DNA of 64,000 nucleotides from Campylorhamphus procurvoides (taxonomy: Eukaryota; Chordata; Aves; Passeriformes; Dendrocolaptidae), in assembly GCA_013396655.1 (NCBI GenBank), contig WBMV01004379.1, positions 666,597-730,596 on the forward strand, given 5' to 3'. Position 1 is the stretch's first letter; each line of letters opens with the position of its first letter. Under the pieces are notes generated by a model. The model made no database searches. It saw nothing but the letters and a program-made list of their open reading frames with translations, and was not told the origin of the DNA. The translations under genes were made by a program, and so were the position numbers. Positions 54,285 to 64,000 of this stretch are shown piece after piece.

Positions 54285-54620
54285 CTAATTCGACTTTTTC
54301 AGTATCTTTCCTTCAACAACCTTTTTTCCTTCCTCCCCTTCCTACCCGGCAACTGCGCATTTATTAATTCATGAGGCACTAATTAGTTCTTTGTTTAATT
54401 TTGTGTTAAACAGACTGACCGGAATGATAACGACTTGCAGCGTTGCATTACGGTCCCCAACCGCCCCTGTTTTCTGACAACAAGGGAGCGCAGTGAGACT
54501 GGCGTGATGAACCCCAATTCCCACTCCAGTTGCACTTCATTAAGTCAAAATGTGACAAGAAGCTTAGAGAGCAACTTTCAGATCGGATCGCACATAACAA
54601 TTGGGCAGGAAACTTTCCGA
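54285..54620. promoter_or_regulatory. strong candidate CNE
   Basis: CCTAATTCGACTTTTTCAG, GGCAACTGCGCATTTATTAA, TTCATGAGGCACTAATTAGT, GTTTAATTTTGTGTTAAAC, GATAACGACTTGCAGCG and TTGCATTACGGTCCCC are followed by CTTCATTAAGTCAAAATG and GCAACTTTCAGATCGG. About ten CpGs are kept in AT-rich context. No repeat or coding signature. Directly borders the CR1 copy, so an insertion tolerated next to but not in the island. Confidence 0.6.
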
Positions 54621-57085
54621 GGGGGAAGCGGGAGCGGCGCTCGCTGCGAAGGCTGGCACTGCAATTCCCCGGCGTGCTGCCTTAAAGGAGCCGGCTCGGG
54701 CTGCCCACCGAGCAGGGCCCGGCACGTGCTGCCAGCCAGGGGGGCACAGGATGGACAGCCAGGGCAGCAAGCCAAGCCAAAGGCACGGCCCAGCAGGGCA
54801 GGAGGCATCGCTGCTGCCCGCTCTGCTCCGTTTCCTTCCCAACCATGGGCTGTGTTGGCAACCACAGTGGGTCACCCCTTGGTGGTCACTCTGGAGCTCC
54901 GAGGGCATCTTTAGGCACCTCCAGCCCCACGCCTCAGTTCCCCTCCTGGAGCTCTGTGGTGAAACAGCTGGGGATCTTCAGCTGCTCTTCAATTGTCAAA
55001 GACACCATTGTCAGAAAGCCCCGAAACTGCAAAGGGAGAGGCTGAATTCTGGCACTCACATTGCTAAAACCAGAAGGGAGGGGATGGCTTGGACACCTGG
55101 GACAGGGATGGCTGCTCTCCTGGGGAGGCAGCTGTGCCTTCTTTTGTACAGTGCCTGGCACTCCAGTGGCACTACCAAGTTTTGAAACTGTCCTGAAAAG
55201 GAGACTTCCCAAGCGCAAAGAACATGGAAGTTTTGCTGCAAATCAAATATATCTTCTGCTACTGCATGGACGTCAGCTCTGGGAATAAGCCAAGATCACC
55301 TAAAAGTGAAATGAGCTGTGAGGTGTCAATGCCTTTTCCAGCAGATATTTTTCCACACTCCTCCTCATCCCCCGCCCTATCTGCCCAAGACAGGAAGACT
55401 CACCCCTCGCCTTGCTCTGCAGAGGCCCAAAGCTCAGCTAAAGTCCAAAACACTGGCAAAAGGCATGTGAGGGCCTCCTTGAGGGTGCCATCGGGACAGA
55501 GGGGAGGACACCAGAGCTGTCTGAGCCCTGGGCAGGCCCTGTGACCACAGCCCTGGAGCCTCGTGGGGCACCCACACAGTGCCAGCCTGTACATGCATTA
55601 TCAGTGTGTGCACCTGAGCGAGCTCCAGGCACACGAGGCTTTGGGAAGGGGCCAGGCTGCAGCAAGGTATCACAGCACGGTGTTTGCCAGCACACTCACA
55701 GCTGAACAACACACAGATCTGAGAGCAGACGTGTTTGCGCTGGCTTCCATCTTTCATGAATCTGGAATGCAGCAGGGACCTCTGTGACTGACAAAAAGGC
55801 TGTTCCTCTATGACAGAAATCCCAGGAAGACAGCACATCCCTCTGATTTCAGCTCTACATGTGCTCTGGATCCCATAAAAAGGCATATGTAGATGTTAAC
55901 ACTCAGCTGAAGGGTTGGACTGGTGTCCAGTAAGGGCAAAAGCATCCATTAACACCCCAAAGAAGGACAACTGAGAAGGACAAGAAACACACCCTGTTGT
56001 CACCAGCCCGACACGCTTTCTTGGTTTGCAGAAGGGCTGGGATACCCTGGCTGCTCTACAGATCCAGCTGCACTCCCACCCACCCAACATCTCCTGCCAG
56101 TCTTGGGCTGCTCAGGGCAAAATGCATGGGCTGAAGGGGAGGAAATGGAGCCCTTTCTTGGCTGCCATTACAAGGCAGCACCAGCAGTGCAACACAAACC
56201 AACCCCATCCACACGTGCAGGGCTACACAGCTGCCAGTGCTCCCAGCAAAGTTTTGTGCTGAAAATTAACAAGCATCCCAAATAGGTCATGGTCTGCCTC
56301 TTAGTCCTAAAGCAACACACTGAAATGTCCTAGACTCCATCCCCAATCCTCTTTAACCAGGAAAACTCTCCTCCCAGGATTATGGGCCCACTGCCCCCCT
56401 TTTCTTCCCCTCCATCTGGCTGGGAGCAGCCTGGGACCGAGCGTTCTTCCCAGCCCTCGGAGAACCCTGCAGTTTCTCTCTCATAAAAAAGAAAAATGGG
56501 AGCTATAAAAAAGGCAAAGAAAAGAAAAGCAAAGCAAAGGGAAATCACTGCGAAGGAGGAAAAGAGCAAAGCCCCCCTTCCCTTCCCACCCCGTCCCCAT
56601 TACCTGGCTCCAGCTCCGGGCAGAGCTGCCCACTGCTGCCCGAGGACTCCCCTCAGCACAGCGGGGAGATCCTGCCCTGCCTCTCACCCTGGCCCCCCTG
56701 CTCAAACTTGTTGAGCAGAGCCCAGCTCAACACAAGTGATGCAAAAAGGAGGAGGAAAACCAGCAGTGGGCAGTAGGAAAGGGCCAGGGGCCACCCTGGA
56801 GGTGAGCCTGCAGCTCAGTGCCCATCGGCCACCTCAGAGTGCTGGAGCCAGGCAAGGGACAGAGGGACAGGGACAGCACCCACTGCCCGTGCCAGCTGCC
56901 CAGCACTGACGGCACCTGGGACCAGGACAGGCCTCGGACCTCCATCTCACAGCACAGCTCCAGCACGGCCCAGCACAGCAGAGAGGAGCCCAGGGGGGAT
57001 CCCAAGGATTCCACCTCCCACCACAGCTTCTGTAAAGCACAGCAGTCCCCAAACTTGGCATTCGGCAGCCCTGGGCTGGCTCCTG
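54621..57085. other. GC-rich to mixed filler, no gene seen
   Basis: 54621-54800 is CpG-richer and GC-rich. 55200-55300, 55780-55950 and 56470-56580 are AT-richer but motif-poor. Domain-free frames up to 194 codons overlap on both strands. No exon, RNA gene or transposon is recognised. Confidence 0.5.
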
Positions 57086-57160
57086 CTAATTTGCTGTCAG
57101 GCTGCCTAAGCAAACCAATTAAAACTAATCATTAATTATAAAAAAGAGAGAAAGAAAAAG
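57086..57160. promoter_or_regulatory. short candidate CNE
   Basis: CTCCTGCTAATTTGCTGTC, CAAACCAATTAAAACTAATC and ATTAATTATAAAAAAG pack at least four homeodomain cores into 70 bases. Confidence 0.45.
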
Positions 57161-57490
57161 ACCCTGCACAAATGGGGAACTGGAAAGGGCATGGGGAAAC
57201 GAAGGGCAGGGGGTGGCAGAGTGACAGAAGAGAACTTGAGAAAGGGTAGGGGGGGGAAGAAAAGGGTTTTTAAATCCCAGGTGCAGAGCCCGGGATGGAG
57301 GCAGCAGAAGGGCAAGCGGTCCCCGGGAAGGGAGGGAAGAAGGGAGGACCTGAGGATGTTGAGGCACACGCCAAGCCCCGGCCCTGCCACGGTGGGAGCC
57401 GGCACTGACAGAGCCGTGGGGCTGGGTCTGTGCCCCCTCCATCCCAGCCCCAGCAGGCCCTGCCACAGCCGGGGGGCATGAGCGGCCTTT
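57161..57490. other. G-rich filler, no gene seen
   Basis: Purine-leaning, GC-rich, no recognisable feature. Confidence 0.5.
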
Positions 57491-57588
57491 GGCAGAGCAG
57501 CGGGCACTGCCAGGCTGCACACACACAGCAGAGCAGGGTGGCAGAGCAGCGGGCACTGCCAGGCTGCACACACACAGCAGAGCAGGGT
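57491..57588 (+). repeat. 49-bp tandem duplication, two perfect copies
   Basis: 57491-57539 and 57540-57588 are identical units containing GCGGGCACTGCCAGGCTGCA and a CACACACA run. Perfect identity means very recent duplication or gene conversion, or an assembly artefact. Confidence 0.9.
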
Positions 57589-57970
57589 GCCTGGGAGCAG
57601 AGCCGGGGGGTGCAGCGGGGCTGGCAGTGCCGTGGCTGGGCTGAGCAATGGGGATCGATGAGCAGGCGCTGATTATGCGGGTGCGGAGGGGCCGCTCTGT
57701 CGCCGCTGGCTCCCCACGAGGTGCGGGCGGAGAAGCACGGCAGCTGTCGGCCGGCCCCGCACACACACACAACACACAGAGAGGCTTCCCCGCAGCCTTT
57801 TGAAGAGCCCCGGGCCCACGTCGGGCTGGCGGATGGCGGAGAGGTGGGGGCAGAGCCATGGAAACCGGCCCTTTCCTGGGGAAACGCGCTGCCCGCCCCC
57901 CGCCCCAGCCCGGTCCCCCTTTGAGGAGCTGTCAGGACCCTGAGTGAGTGTCACACGACCCAAGGACCAG
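57589..57970. other. CpG-richer GC segment, no gene seen
   Basis: Moderate CpG density (GCGGGTGCGGAGGGGCCGC), a short CA run near 57763, and a GGATGGCGGAGAGG patch. No donor or start element stands out. Confidence 0.45.
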
Positions 57971-58320
57971 GCGTGACCGAGCCTATTTTCTGCCGCAAAT
58001 TTGATTGATTAAAAAACTTTTTAGGAAAACCATGTTAAAAGACAAAAAAAAAAGAAAAAAAAAGAGGAAAGAAAAAAATGAAACAGAAAGGGACAAGGGG
58101 GTGGGGGGAAAGGGAAAGGCCTCTGTGCTGGGTTTCCCTGGCAATAGCACCAGGGGACAAGTGTCAGAGGCAGATAAACAGCATAACCAGGCCGAAAATA
58201 AAGGTCAAAGGAAGCATGAAACTTAACACAACAGTGATTAAGATAATGATGAAGCAGGGGACCCCAGGAAAAAAAATAAGTGTGACACACAGAAACACAC
58301 ATATATGCTCCAAGTGATGG
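57971..58320. promoter_or_regulatory. strong candidate CNE
   Basis: Two parts flank an A/G simple patch (58045-58110): GCCGCAAATTTGATTGATTA on the left; on the right GGCAGATAAACAGCATAACC, GGCCGAAAATAAAGGTCAAA, GGAAGCATGAAACTTAACAC and AGTGATTAAGATAATGATG. GATA-, FOX- and nuclear-receptor-type cores coincide. Enhancer function is inferred. Confidence 0.5.
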
Positions 58321-59165
58321 CCAAGAGACCCGGTATGGGGGAAGAGGTGATGGGGATTGTTAGGCCTTGGGGTACCTGGAGAAGAGTGGAAATGGAGGAA
58401 AAACCCCAGCAGAGGATTTGGGGAGAGTGGTGTGTGATTTTCCCCCGGGCTGGTTGTGCAGGACCACCCTGCCCAACTGCACCAAGCCCCAGAGCCAAAG
58501 GGGACTCTCCCATATCACAGACAGTGCCCCAGCCAAGCCCTGCTTGAATTTGCAACCCAATTCCTCAAAAGAGTTTCCCTGAGCTGGGAGGAGAGTGGGA
58601 GTGTGTGTGAACCAGGGAGGCCCTGCTGACACCAAGGGAGCTGTGCTGCTTTGCTCTGGCTCAGGACCTGGCGCTTTGCCCTCAAGCAACTGGTATAAAA
58701 AGCCTCAGGGATGCCAAGAGGGACGGGCACTGGTCAGACCTCCCTGCCCACCTCCTGCCCCTTTGCCAAGGCTAATTGTACAGAGAAAAGCCCAGAAAGG
58801 CTGAAGGACTCAGAAAGTGAGTCCAAGAATGCCATACCCTTTGGCATTTGCTGCTCCATCTCCAAACCTCCAGGATGATCTCACATTTTTGGAGTCCAGC
58901 TCATGACTTCCAGTTGCCTGGAATTGGCTGTGTTACCACTGCCAAGAGGCAGCAAAGAAACTGCAAACTGTTCACCAGCTTCTTCCTCTGCAAGCCTGGG
59001 AATTTGAAGCCTGTGCAGTAGAAAGCATGGAAGGACAAAAGGCTTTCCACCTTTTCTGCACCCACTTCCCACTGGGAACAACTCTGACCCCCTGGAAAAT
59101 GTCCTCATTTTGCCTTTTCTGGCACATCGGAGTCCTGGTGCAAAGTCAGCTTTAGGGATGTAATG
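58321..59165. other. mixed filler, no gene seen
   Basis: No recognisable exon, RNA gene or transposon. Confidence 0.5.
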
Positions 59166-59233
59166 GGACAGGACAGGTGGTGCTTGGCACAGGACAGGGG
59201 TGGTGCCTGGCACAGGACAGGGGTGGTGCCTGG
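59166..59233 (+). repeat. tandem repeat, about 23 bp unit, 3 copies
   Basis: GGACAGG(GG)TGGTGCYTGGCACA units repeat three times with one short first copy. A small G-rich minisatellite. Confidence 0.8.
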
Positions 59234-60859
59234 GCTTCCTTGTCCCCTGCCTTGGGCAGGAACCCCTGCACCTCACTCATGTTCTCATGTTTGCACAACT
59301 CACATTCTGACAGAACACTGAGCAGAAAAGGATTGTTCTTCCTGCCAAAGATCTTGAGAAAAGTAATCTTTCAGCTGAAAATTTTCTTCCCTGAAGTGTT
59401 TATCATGAAGAAAAGCAAAGAAATGTTTTCACAAGAAGGTTGGAAAAGTGCTACATGTAAGTTTATCCACTTACACTCTGACTTGCACTTGGTCAGCAAG
59501 CTCTTTTCCATCAAATATTTTTCAATGCAGAATTTCCAGCATCATATTCATGTGTCTCCCCCCTCCCCCATCATTGATATTCATGGTCTTTTGTAAAGAA
59601 TGATTCAATTAAACCAGCAATGTCCCTCACTAGAGGAGTCTGAAGGGGGAGAGGAACTCCCCAAAAGTAGTGCCGGGCCAGGCTTTGTCCACCAGACACG
59701 ACCAAAGCTGTGCAGGTTCAGGGGCTGGGACACCACCAGCTCACACCTCCAGACAAACTGCTGTTGAGGAAACAATAAAATCACTGCTACAATCCCTGAC
59801 ATTACTGCCTGAAAAATGTGATTTGAAAAATAATAATGGAAAACAAGGGCTTTTTTAATTTCATTTTTGAGCCATTACGGTTCATGTTTTCAATCTTTTT
59901 TTTCCCTCCTTGGTAATCAGAAGAGAGAGAAATGTGATTAAAAACTAAAAAAACAAACAAACAGTGAAAGCTGAGATTCTCATGTGTCCAGGAACATGGA
60001 CTTGAAGGGAAAACACCAAATGCCTTCAAGCACAGGGTAAAAGGAAGGGTTGGCAATGTTATATTTTGGTTAATGCTGTTATCAGATGTACAGAAAGCCA
60101 AAGATGCCAAAGGTACTTAAGAAAGTGTGTTCTTTAAAGGTATTCTGTAAGGGTTTTCTCCCTGCACATCTGATAGCTCAGATGTGAGCACAGCCCTGAG
60201 ACGGGGCAAGAAACTGGGGCTGGGGATGTGTGTGTGAAATGGCAGCCAAGTTCAAATCCCTCAGTGACACAGCTGGCTCCTCTTTGACTTTCTGCAAGGA
60301 AAACCAGCCCCATCTCCCCACACCAACAGTGGAACCTTGAGATTTTCTGCCCAGTTGTTGGGTTACTGTTCAGCAATACCACAACCACTTTTATCAAGAT
60401 CGTTTTTGCATTTTCCAATGAAAGTAATACTCTGCATTTGGAAAGCTTTGTGAGCAAAGATCTGTTTCACTCTCTAACATGCTTACACTGATTTCTCATG
60501 TTTGGAAAGAAAATAGAGCAACTCTGGCAACAAAACTAAAGGAAAAAAGGAACCTGCCAGACCCGAAAGCGACCTGGAGTGGAGGCACAGACACTTCTCC
60601 AGCAGCACAAGTGCCCTGCCCTGGCAGCCTCTCCCTGGCTGCTGCTCTCAGCTGGCAGCCCCGTCCTGGCCCCGCTGGCACAGAGAGCCCCCCCAGTGCC
60701 CGGGTCCCCAGGCAGGGGCTGGCAGGGAACATGCTCTGCCACGTGTGTCCCTGCACATGCAGGACCCACAGTCACACACACCTCACCAACGTGTGCCGAG
60801 CACACCAAACTCCCTCGCTGTGGCCGAGGAACTGTCAGGAGAACACAAGCAAAAGCTGC
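59234..60859. other. AT-richer unique region, weak CNE candidates
   Basis: 59330-59620 and 59760-60130 are AT-rich and unique, with AAAGTAATCTTTCAGC, CTGAAAAATGTGATTTG and AAAAATAATAATGG cores, but lower in homeodomain motif density. 60560-60840 is GC-rich. No exon or RNA gene is recognised. Confidence 0.35.
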
Positions 60860-61075
60860 TTCTTGACAGCGAGTCATTTATATTTTAGCTTCGTTCCATT
60901 ATCCTAACGAATCCTTCATCAGCAGATGCAATATTAACAGCAGAAAATCAGCTCATTACATCCGGGGGGATTTCATCAAGTTGACAATCATATATGCAGC
61001 TACCCGAGCCTGGAGAGGACAGGGCTCTTGTTATTTAGTTATCCTGGTTTCATCTTAGAGGCTTTTTCTTTCTTT
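60860..61075. promoter_or_regulatory. strong candidate CNE
   Basis: CTTGACAGCGAGTCATTTAT, TTAGCTTCGTTCCATTATCC, TAACGAATCCTTCATCAGC, GCAATATTAACAGCAG, CAGCTCATTACATCCGGGG, GATTTCATCAAGTTGACAAT and CATATATGCAGCTACCC. A TGACAG-type MEIS/TGIF core opens it. Unique, with preserved CpGs and sharp edges. Confidence 0.55.
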
Positions 61076-62504
61076 CTGTCCTGTTTTTCTGTTGTTTTGT
61101 TGGGTTTTTTTGAGGAAGGGTGTCCCAACCAACCACCAGACCCCGGGATGCTGGTCCACAGACAGATCCACTAGCTGGGAAATGCTCCAGCCCATCCCCA
61201 GGAGCACCAGCTGTTAAAAGGAGAAAAAAACCCTCACACAATCTGCACCCTCTGTAGCTCTGAGGGCATTTCCCTGTGGAGTTCTGACTCCAGGAGAGGG
61301 TTTGCATCCTACACAACTCCTGCCTTGTGTCCAGGAACATCTGGAGTGGCTGCTCTCGTTCTTCTGCTCCAGGCTGAACTCCCCAGTTCATGCTCGGAAG
61401 GGTCTCTCTTCAGTGTCCCCTGAGGGATCAGGCATATAAAGAGTCTGGGGTTTGTGAACTTCCCAGGCAAGGAACAGAAGAATCAGCCCAGATGAGCTAA
61501 GGGGAGAAGAACACAGTAACAGGCAGGGTTGAAGGCTGAGCTGAGGAGCCTGTGGGGCTCCTTCCTCTCCTGCCTTGCCCAGGGAGCACTAACCAGGACA
61601 GCTGAGGCAGCCAGAGCAGGCTCACTGGGCACCTTTACACACTGGACTAGAACACACCTGAAACAATCCACAGATCATCTTGTTCAACATTGAGGTGAAA
61701 ACTTTGAGTCTTTGTTCTTCTTCCCCCACATACTCTTGCTCTAAAATGATAGGAATGGACACACGCACTTTGGGGTTCCTTCTGTTCCTCAGTCATTCCA
61801 GGCACTATGGGCTGAACCTGCAGCAGGAAGGCAGCCAGGGTCACCACTGGAGCAGCCACACAAGGGCTGAGGGAGCTCCCCAAGCCTGTGCACTGCACCA
61901 GACACACCAGCAGCTCCCCAGACAATCCAACACGGCCATGGAGCCCTCACAGGGCTGCCAAAACCCAGCAGCACTGTGAACAGTGTCCTCAGTGCCTGCA
62001 CAGCTGGGGCCTGGCTAATACTGCCTGAATTACCTTCCTGCTCTGCCTCCCCTACTGAGGGTCTTCTGCAACAACAGCAGCCCAGAAATCCTTGGATCCC
62101 CAGTCTGAAGAGTCACTGCCTGCAGCCTCAGGATTCCTCACTGCCCACAGAGGAGCTTCTCTGCACACCCTGAGGTTCCCTGGAGGAACAGGGATCTCCT
62201 GCCAAGTTCTCACTCACACATGGTGGGTGCCTTTGCCTGGCGATTTCAGCTGGAGAACAACAACCTGGCTTCCAGGACTGCTCCATCAAGGGATGAAGCT
62301 GGAGAGAGCAGTCTGGAGCTGGACATGGACCACTCACGGCAGATCCCAGCTTCTGGACAAGCCTCAACCACCAAACACAGCTGAAGGAAGAAGTTGAGCT
62401 CATCTCCTCCAGCTCAGAGGGGGCTGGGATGGGCATTTCACATTTTCCCAGCAGGGCTGGATTTCTGCACAGCAAGGAATATGTTCCTGGGATGTCAACT
62501 CCAA
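61076..62504. other. mixed filler, no gene seen
   Basis: No recognisable exon, RNA gene or transposon. A short T/G homopolymer patch is at 61075-61115. Confidence 0.5.
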
Positions 62505-62965
62505 TCTCTACTGCGCTCTGACAGATTTAAGCTCCAGTTTGTCCGACAACATCCCAAAGTGTAAGAAACTGGGGGCAGACTCTCTAATCAGGCTGTAGGA
62601 CAAAGGCCCGGTCTGACCCTGTCACTTCCACTTACTCTTGCTGTCCATCTTGCTGCCCCCACCCTCTCGGCAGCCTCCCTGCCCACCCTGGGCTGCCCTC
62701 CCTTCCCCAGCACAGCTGGGCTAATCCTGCTCCTCCCGCGTCCAGCGCAAATCCTCCCCAGAGTAAACCAATCCTGGGAATTTTTATTAGATTATCAGCC
62801 TGCCAGCTCAGTGCTGGCTGGACTAATCCTAATCAGGACTGATTTCTATTAGCCAGCTTCAGGGAGGAGCTGTGCTGTCCCAGCACCCCAGGCCCACACT
62901 GGGGGAGCCCGAGGCCTTTTAGCCCGTTCTATACACATTTTCCTTTTAGAAAGGAACAAATTTAG
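62505..62965. promoter_or_regulatory. candidate CNE with TAATCC sites
   Basis: The motif-dense part is 62705-62860: TAATCC at 62722-62727 and 62824-62829, followed at once by TAATCA, with TTTTTATTAGATTATCAGCC between. A perfect inverted repeat, GCCAGC-N5-GCTGGC, lies at 62802-62818. TAATCC is the OTX/PITX/GSC-type core. 62640-62700 is C-rich filler. Confidence 0.45.
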
Positions 62966-64000
62966 CCCAGGATCATCAGCAAAGTTTGCGTGTGGGCTGT
63001 GTGGGCAGCCACGGGGCAAACTGTGCCCACCTCGTCACTGAGCGGCAAGGGAAGCCAAAGGGGTCCAGGCTGCACAGCCCCTCTGGCCCTGGCTCCAGGC
63101 TGGTGTGGCCAGTTAGTGCCACACGGAAAGATGCTTTGTGGCAGGGGATGTGAGCCTGCTGGGGAGCAGGCTGAGATGATGGGCTCATTTCAGACAGGAG
63201 GACAAGCAGCCGCAGCTTGAGTGACCAGGACAGAGTCTGCAGTGCTGGCTGAGTCAGCGAGGTCTCCATGCCCCATTACCCATGCCCAAAGCAATCTACT
63301 CTCACTTCTCTCCCCACTCCGCTAAAGCAAACTGTCGCTCAGGTATTTCCCTGCTAACCCCATCCCTGGCCTTGGAACTGACCCGACTGAAAATGTTTGC
63401 TCTTTACTGAGGCTGGTGAAAGTTTTGCTGCCGACTTAACAGGATTTGAGTCAAGCCACGAGGGCAGCTTGAGCACGAGTTCAGGAGCAGGGTGTTGAGA
63501 GGAGCGGGCTGTGCCCCTGCCTGTGTCCCCCTGTCCCAGGCAGCCGCTCCCTGCTGGAAGCAGAGCTGTCCCCAGGGGACTCCACCGCCCTCCTGAGCGC
63601 AGCCAGCAGCGCTGCCACAGCCACACGGCACACACCGACAGCCTCTTGTCCCAAAAGGGACCACGGAGCTCTGAAACCTCCCAGGGAAGAGGGGTCATTT
63701 GAACCCAACTGCTGTTAAGCCTCTTCTAAACTTGTCTGCTCACGCTATCACAATCACACCACCTTCATGTTGCCTTCCAAAGGAGGAGGAATCGCCTCTG
63801 GGACCGACAGCTGCATCTCCCGGGGACCACGGTTCTCTCTGACATGGTGCTCAAGTGAACAGGTTGCCCTGCCATACAGTAACTGGAGGGACAGTGATGC
63901 ACCAGACAGGATTTCAGGCAAGCCAAAATATGCCCCAGGCTGAGACCAGGACTAAATATGCTTTACATCCTTACAAGAAGCCCCAAAACAGGAGCTGAGA
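62966..64000. other. unique filler with a small island at 63.36-63.46 kb
   Basis: Mostly GC-rich. 63365-63450 is AT-richer with GAAAATGTTTGCTC and GACTTAACAGG cores. No exon, RNA gene or transposon; the window ends in unique sequence. Confidence 0.45.

Noticed and set aside
61660..61740. Possible CR1 piece (GATCATCTTGTTCAACATTG)
   Set aside because: Only a short resemblance to the CR1 'GATCATCTAGTCCAAC' segment, without the flanking CR1 order.
1..64000. tRNA, rRNA or other known RNA genes
   Set aside because: No A-box/B-box pair with a cloverleaf, and no familiar microRNA or snoRNA sequence, was recognised on either strand by eye. A tRNAscan/Rfam search would settle this.
1..64000. Endogenous retrovirus or viral insertion
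   Set aside because: No paired LTRs, primer-binding site, polypurine tract in context, or gag/pol-like frame was seen.
1..64000. Prokaryotic-type system (CRISPR, phage, operon)
   Set aside because: No direct-repeat/spacer array, no dense coding and no ribosome-binding pattern; the CR1 and MIR elements show vertebrate DNA.

Overview
This window looks like avian nuclear DNA. Four fragments match the 3' end of CR1 LINEs, the dominant retrotransposon of birds: near 14.8 kb, 34.9 kb, 45.5 kb and 53.8-54.2 kb. Several worn MIR-type SINE pieces are also present, recognisable interspersed repeats are otherwise sparse, and base composition is GC-rich. These traits fit a bird, possibly a microchromosome or a GC-rich intermediate chromosome; the species cannot be told. 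There are no bacterial genes, operons, CRISPR arrays or viral genes.

I find no convincing protein-coding exon in the 64 kb. The long open frames (up to 327 codons) are translations of C-rich, CT-rich or CpG-rich DNA, low in complexity and rich in P, S, L, G or A, with no recognisable domain. The one gene-like signal is a CpG island at about 36.77-37.6 kb, interrupted by a 214-base assembly gap. It carries a near-consensus splice donor on the minus strand (GAG|GTGAGC, exon end at 36868) and an ETS-type site, so it may be the promoter and non-coding first exon of a minus-strand transcript.

The striking organisation is a 'string of islands'. Some forty short AT-rich stretches, unique in sequence and dense in homeodomain cores (TAAT/ATTA), lie in GC-rich, C/T- or G/A-skewed filler. 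They look like the conserved non-coding elements (CNEs) found in introns or gene deserts around vertebrate developmental transcription-factor genes. The strongest are 9.43-10.70, 17.60-17.94, 28.49-28.64, 33.23-33.47, 40.96-41.42, 45.77-46.18, 53.08-53.33, 54.29-54.62, 57.98-58.32 and 60.86-61.07 kb. Conservation is inferred from texture only; I cannot align other genomes. I could not identify the target gene.

Layout: 1-9.4 kb, filler with small islands, one MIR and CA-rich repeats; 9.4-10.8 kb, the largest island cluster; 11-23.8 kb, filler with islands; 23.9-24.4 kb, a 500-base polypurine tract; 24.4-33.2 kb, sparse islands; 33.2-37.9 kb, a strong island, an old CR1, paired GATA sites and the CpG island; 38-44 kb, islands including the AT-rich 41 kb block; 44.5-45 kb, a minisatellite with a probable false assembly duplication; 45.4-54.6 kb, two CR1 pieces, a MIR and several strong islands; 54.6-64 kb, filler with islands and two small tandem repeats. 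Functional statements about the islands are inference.
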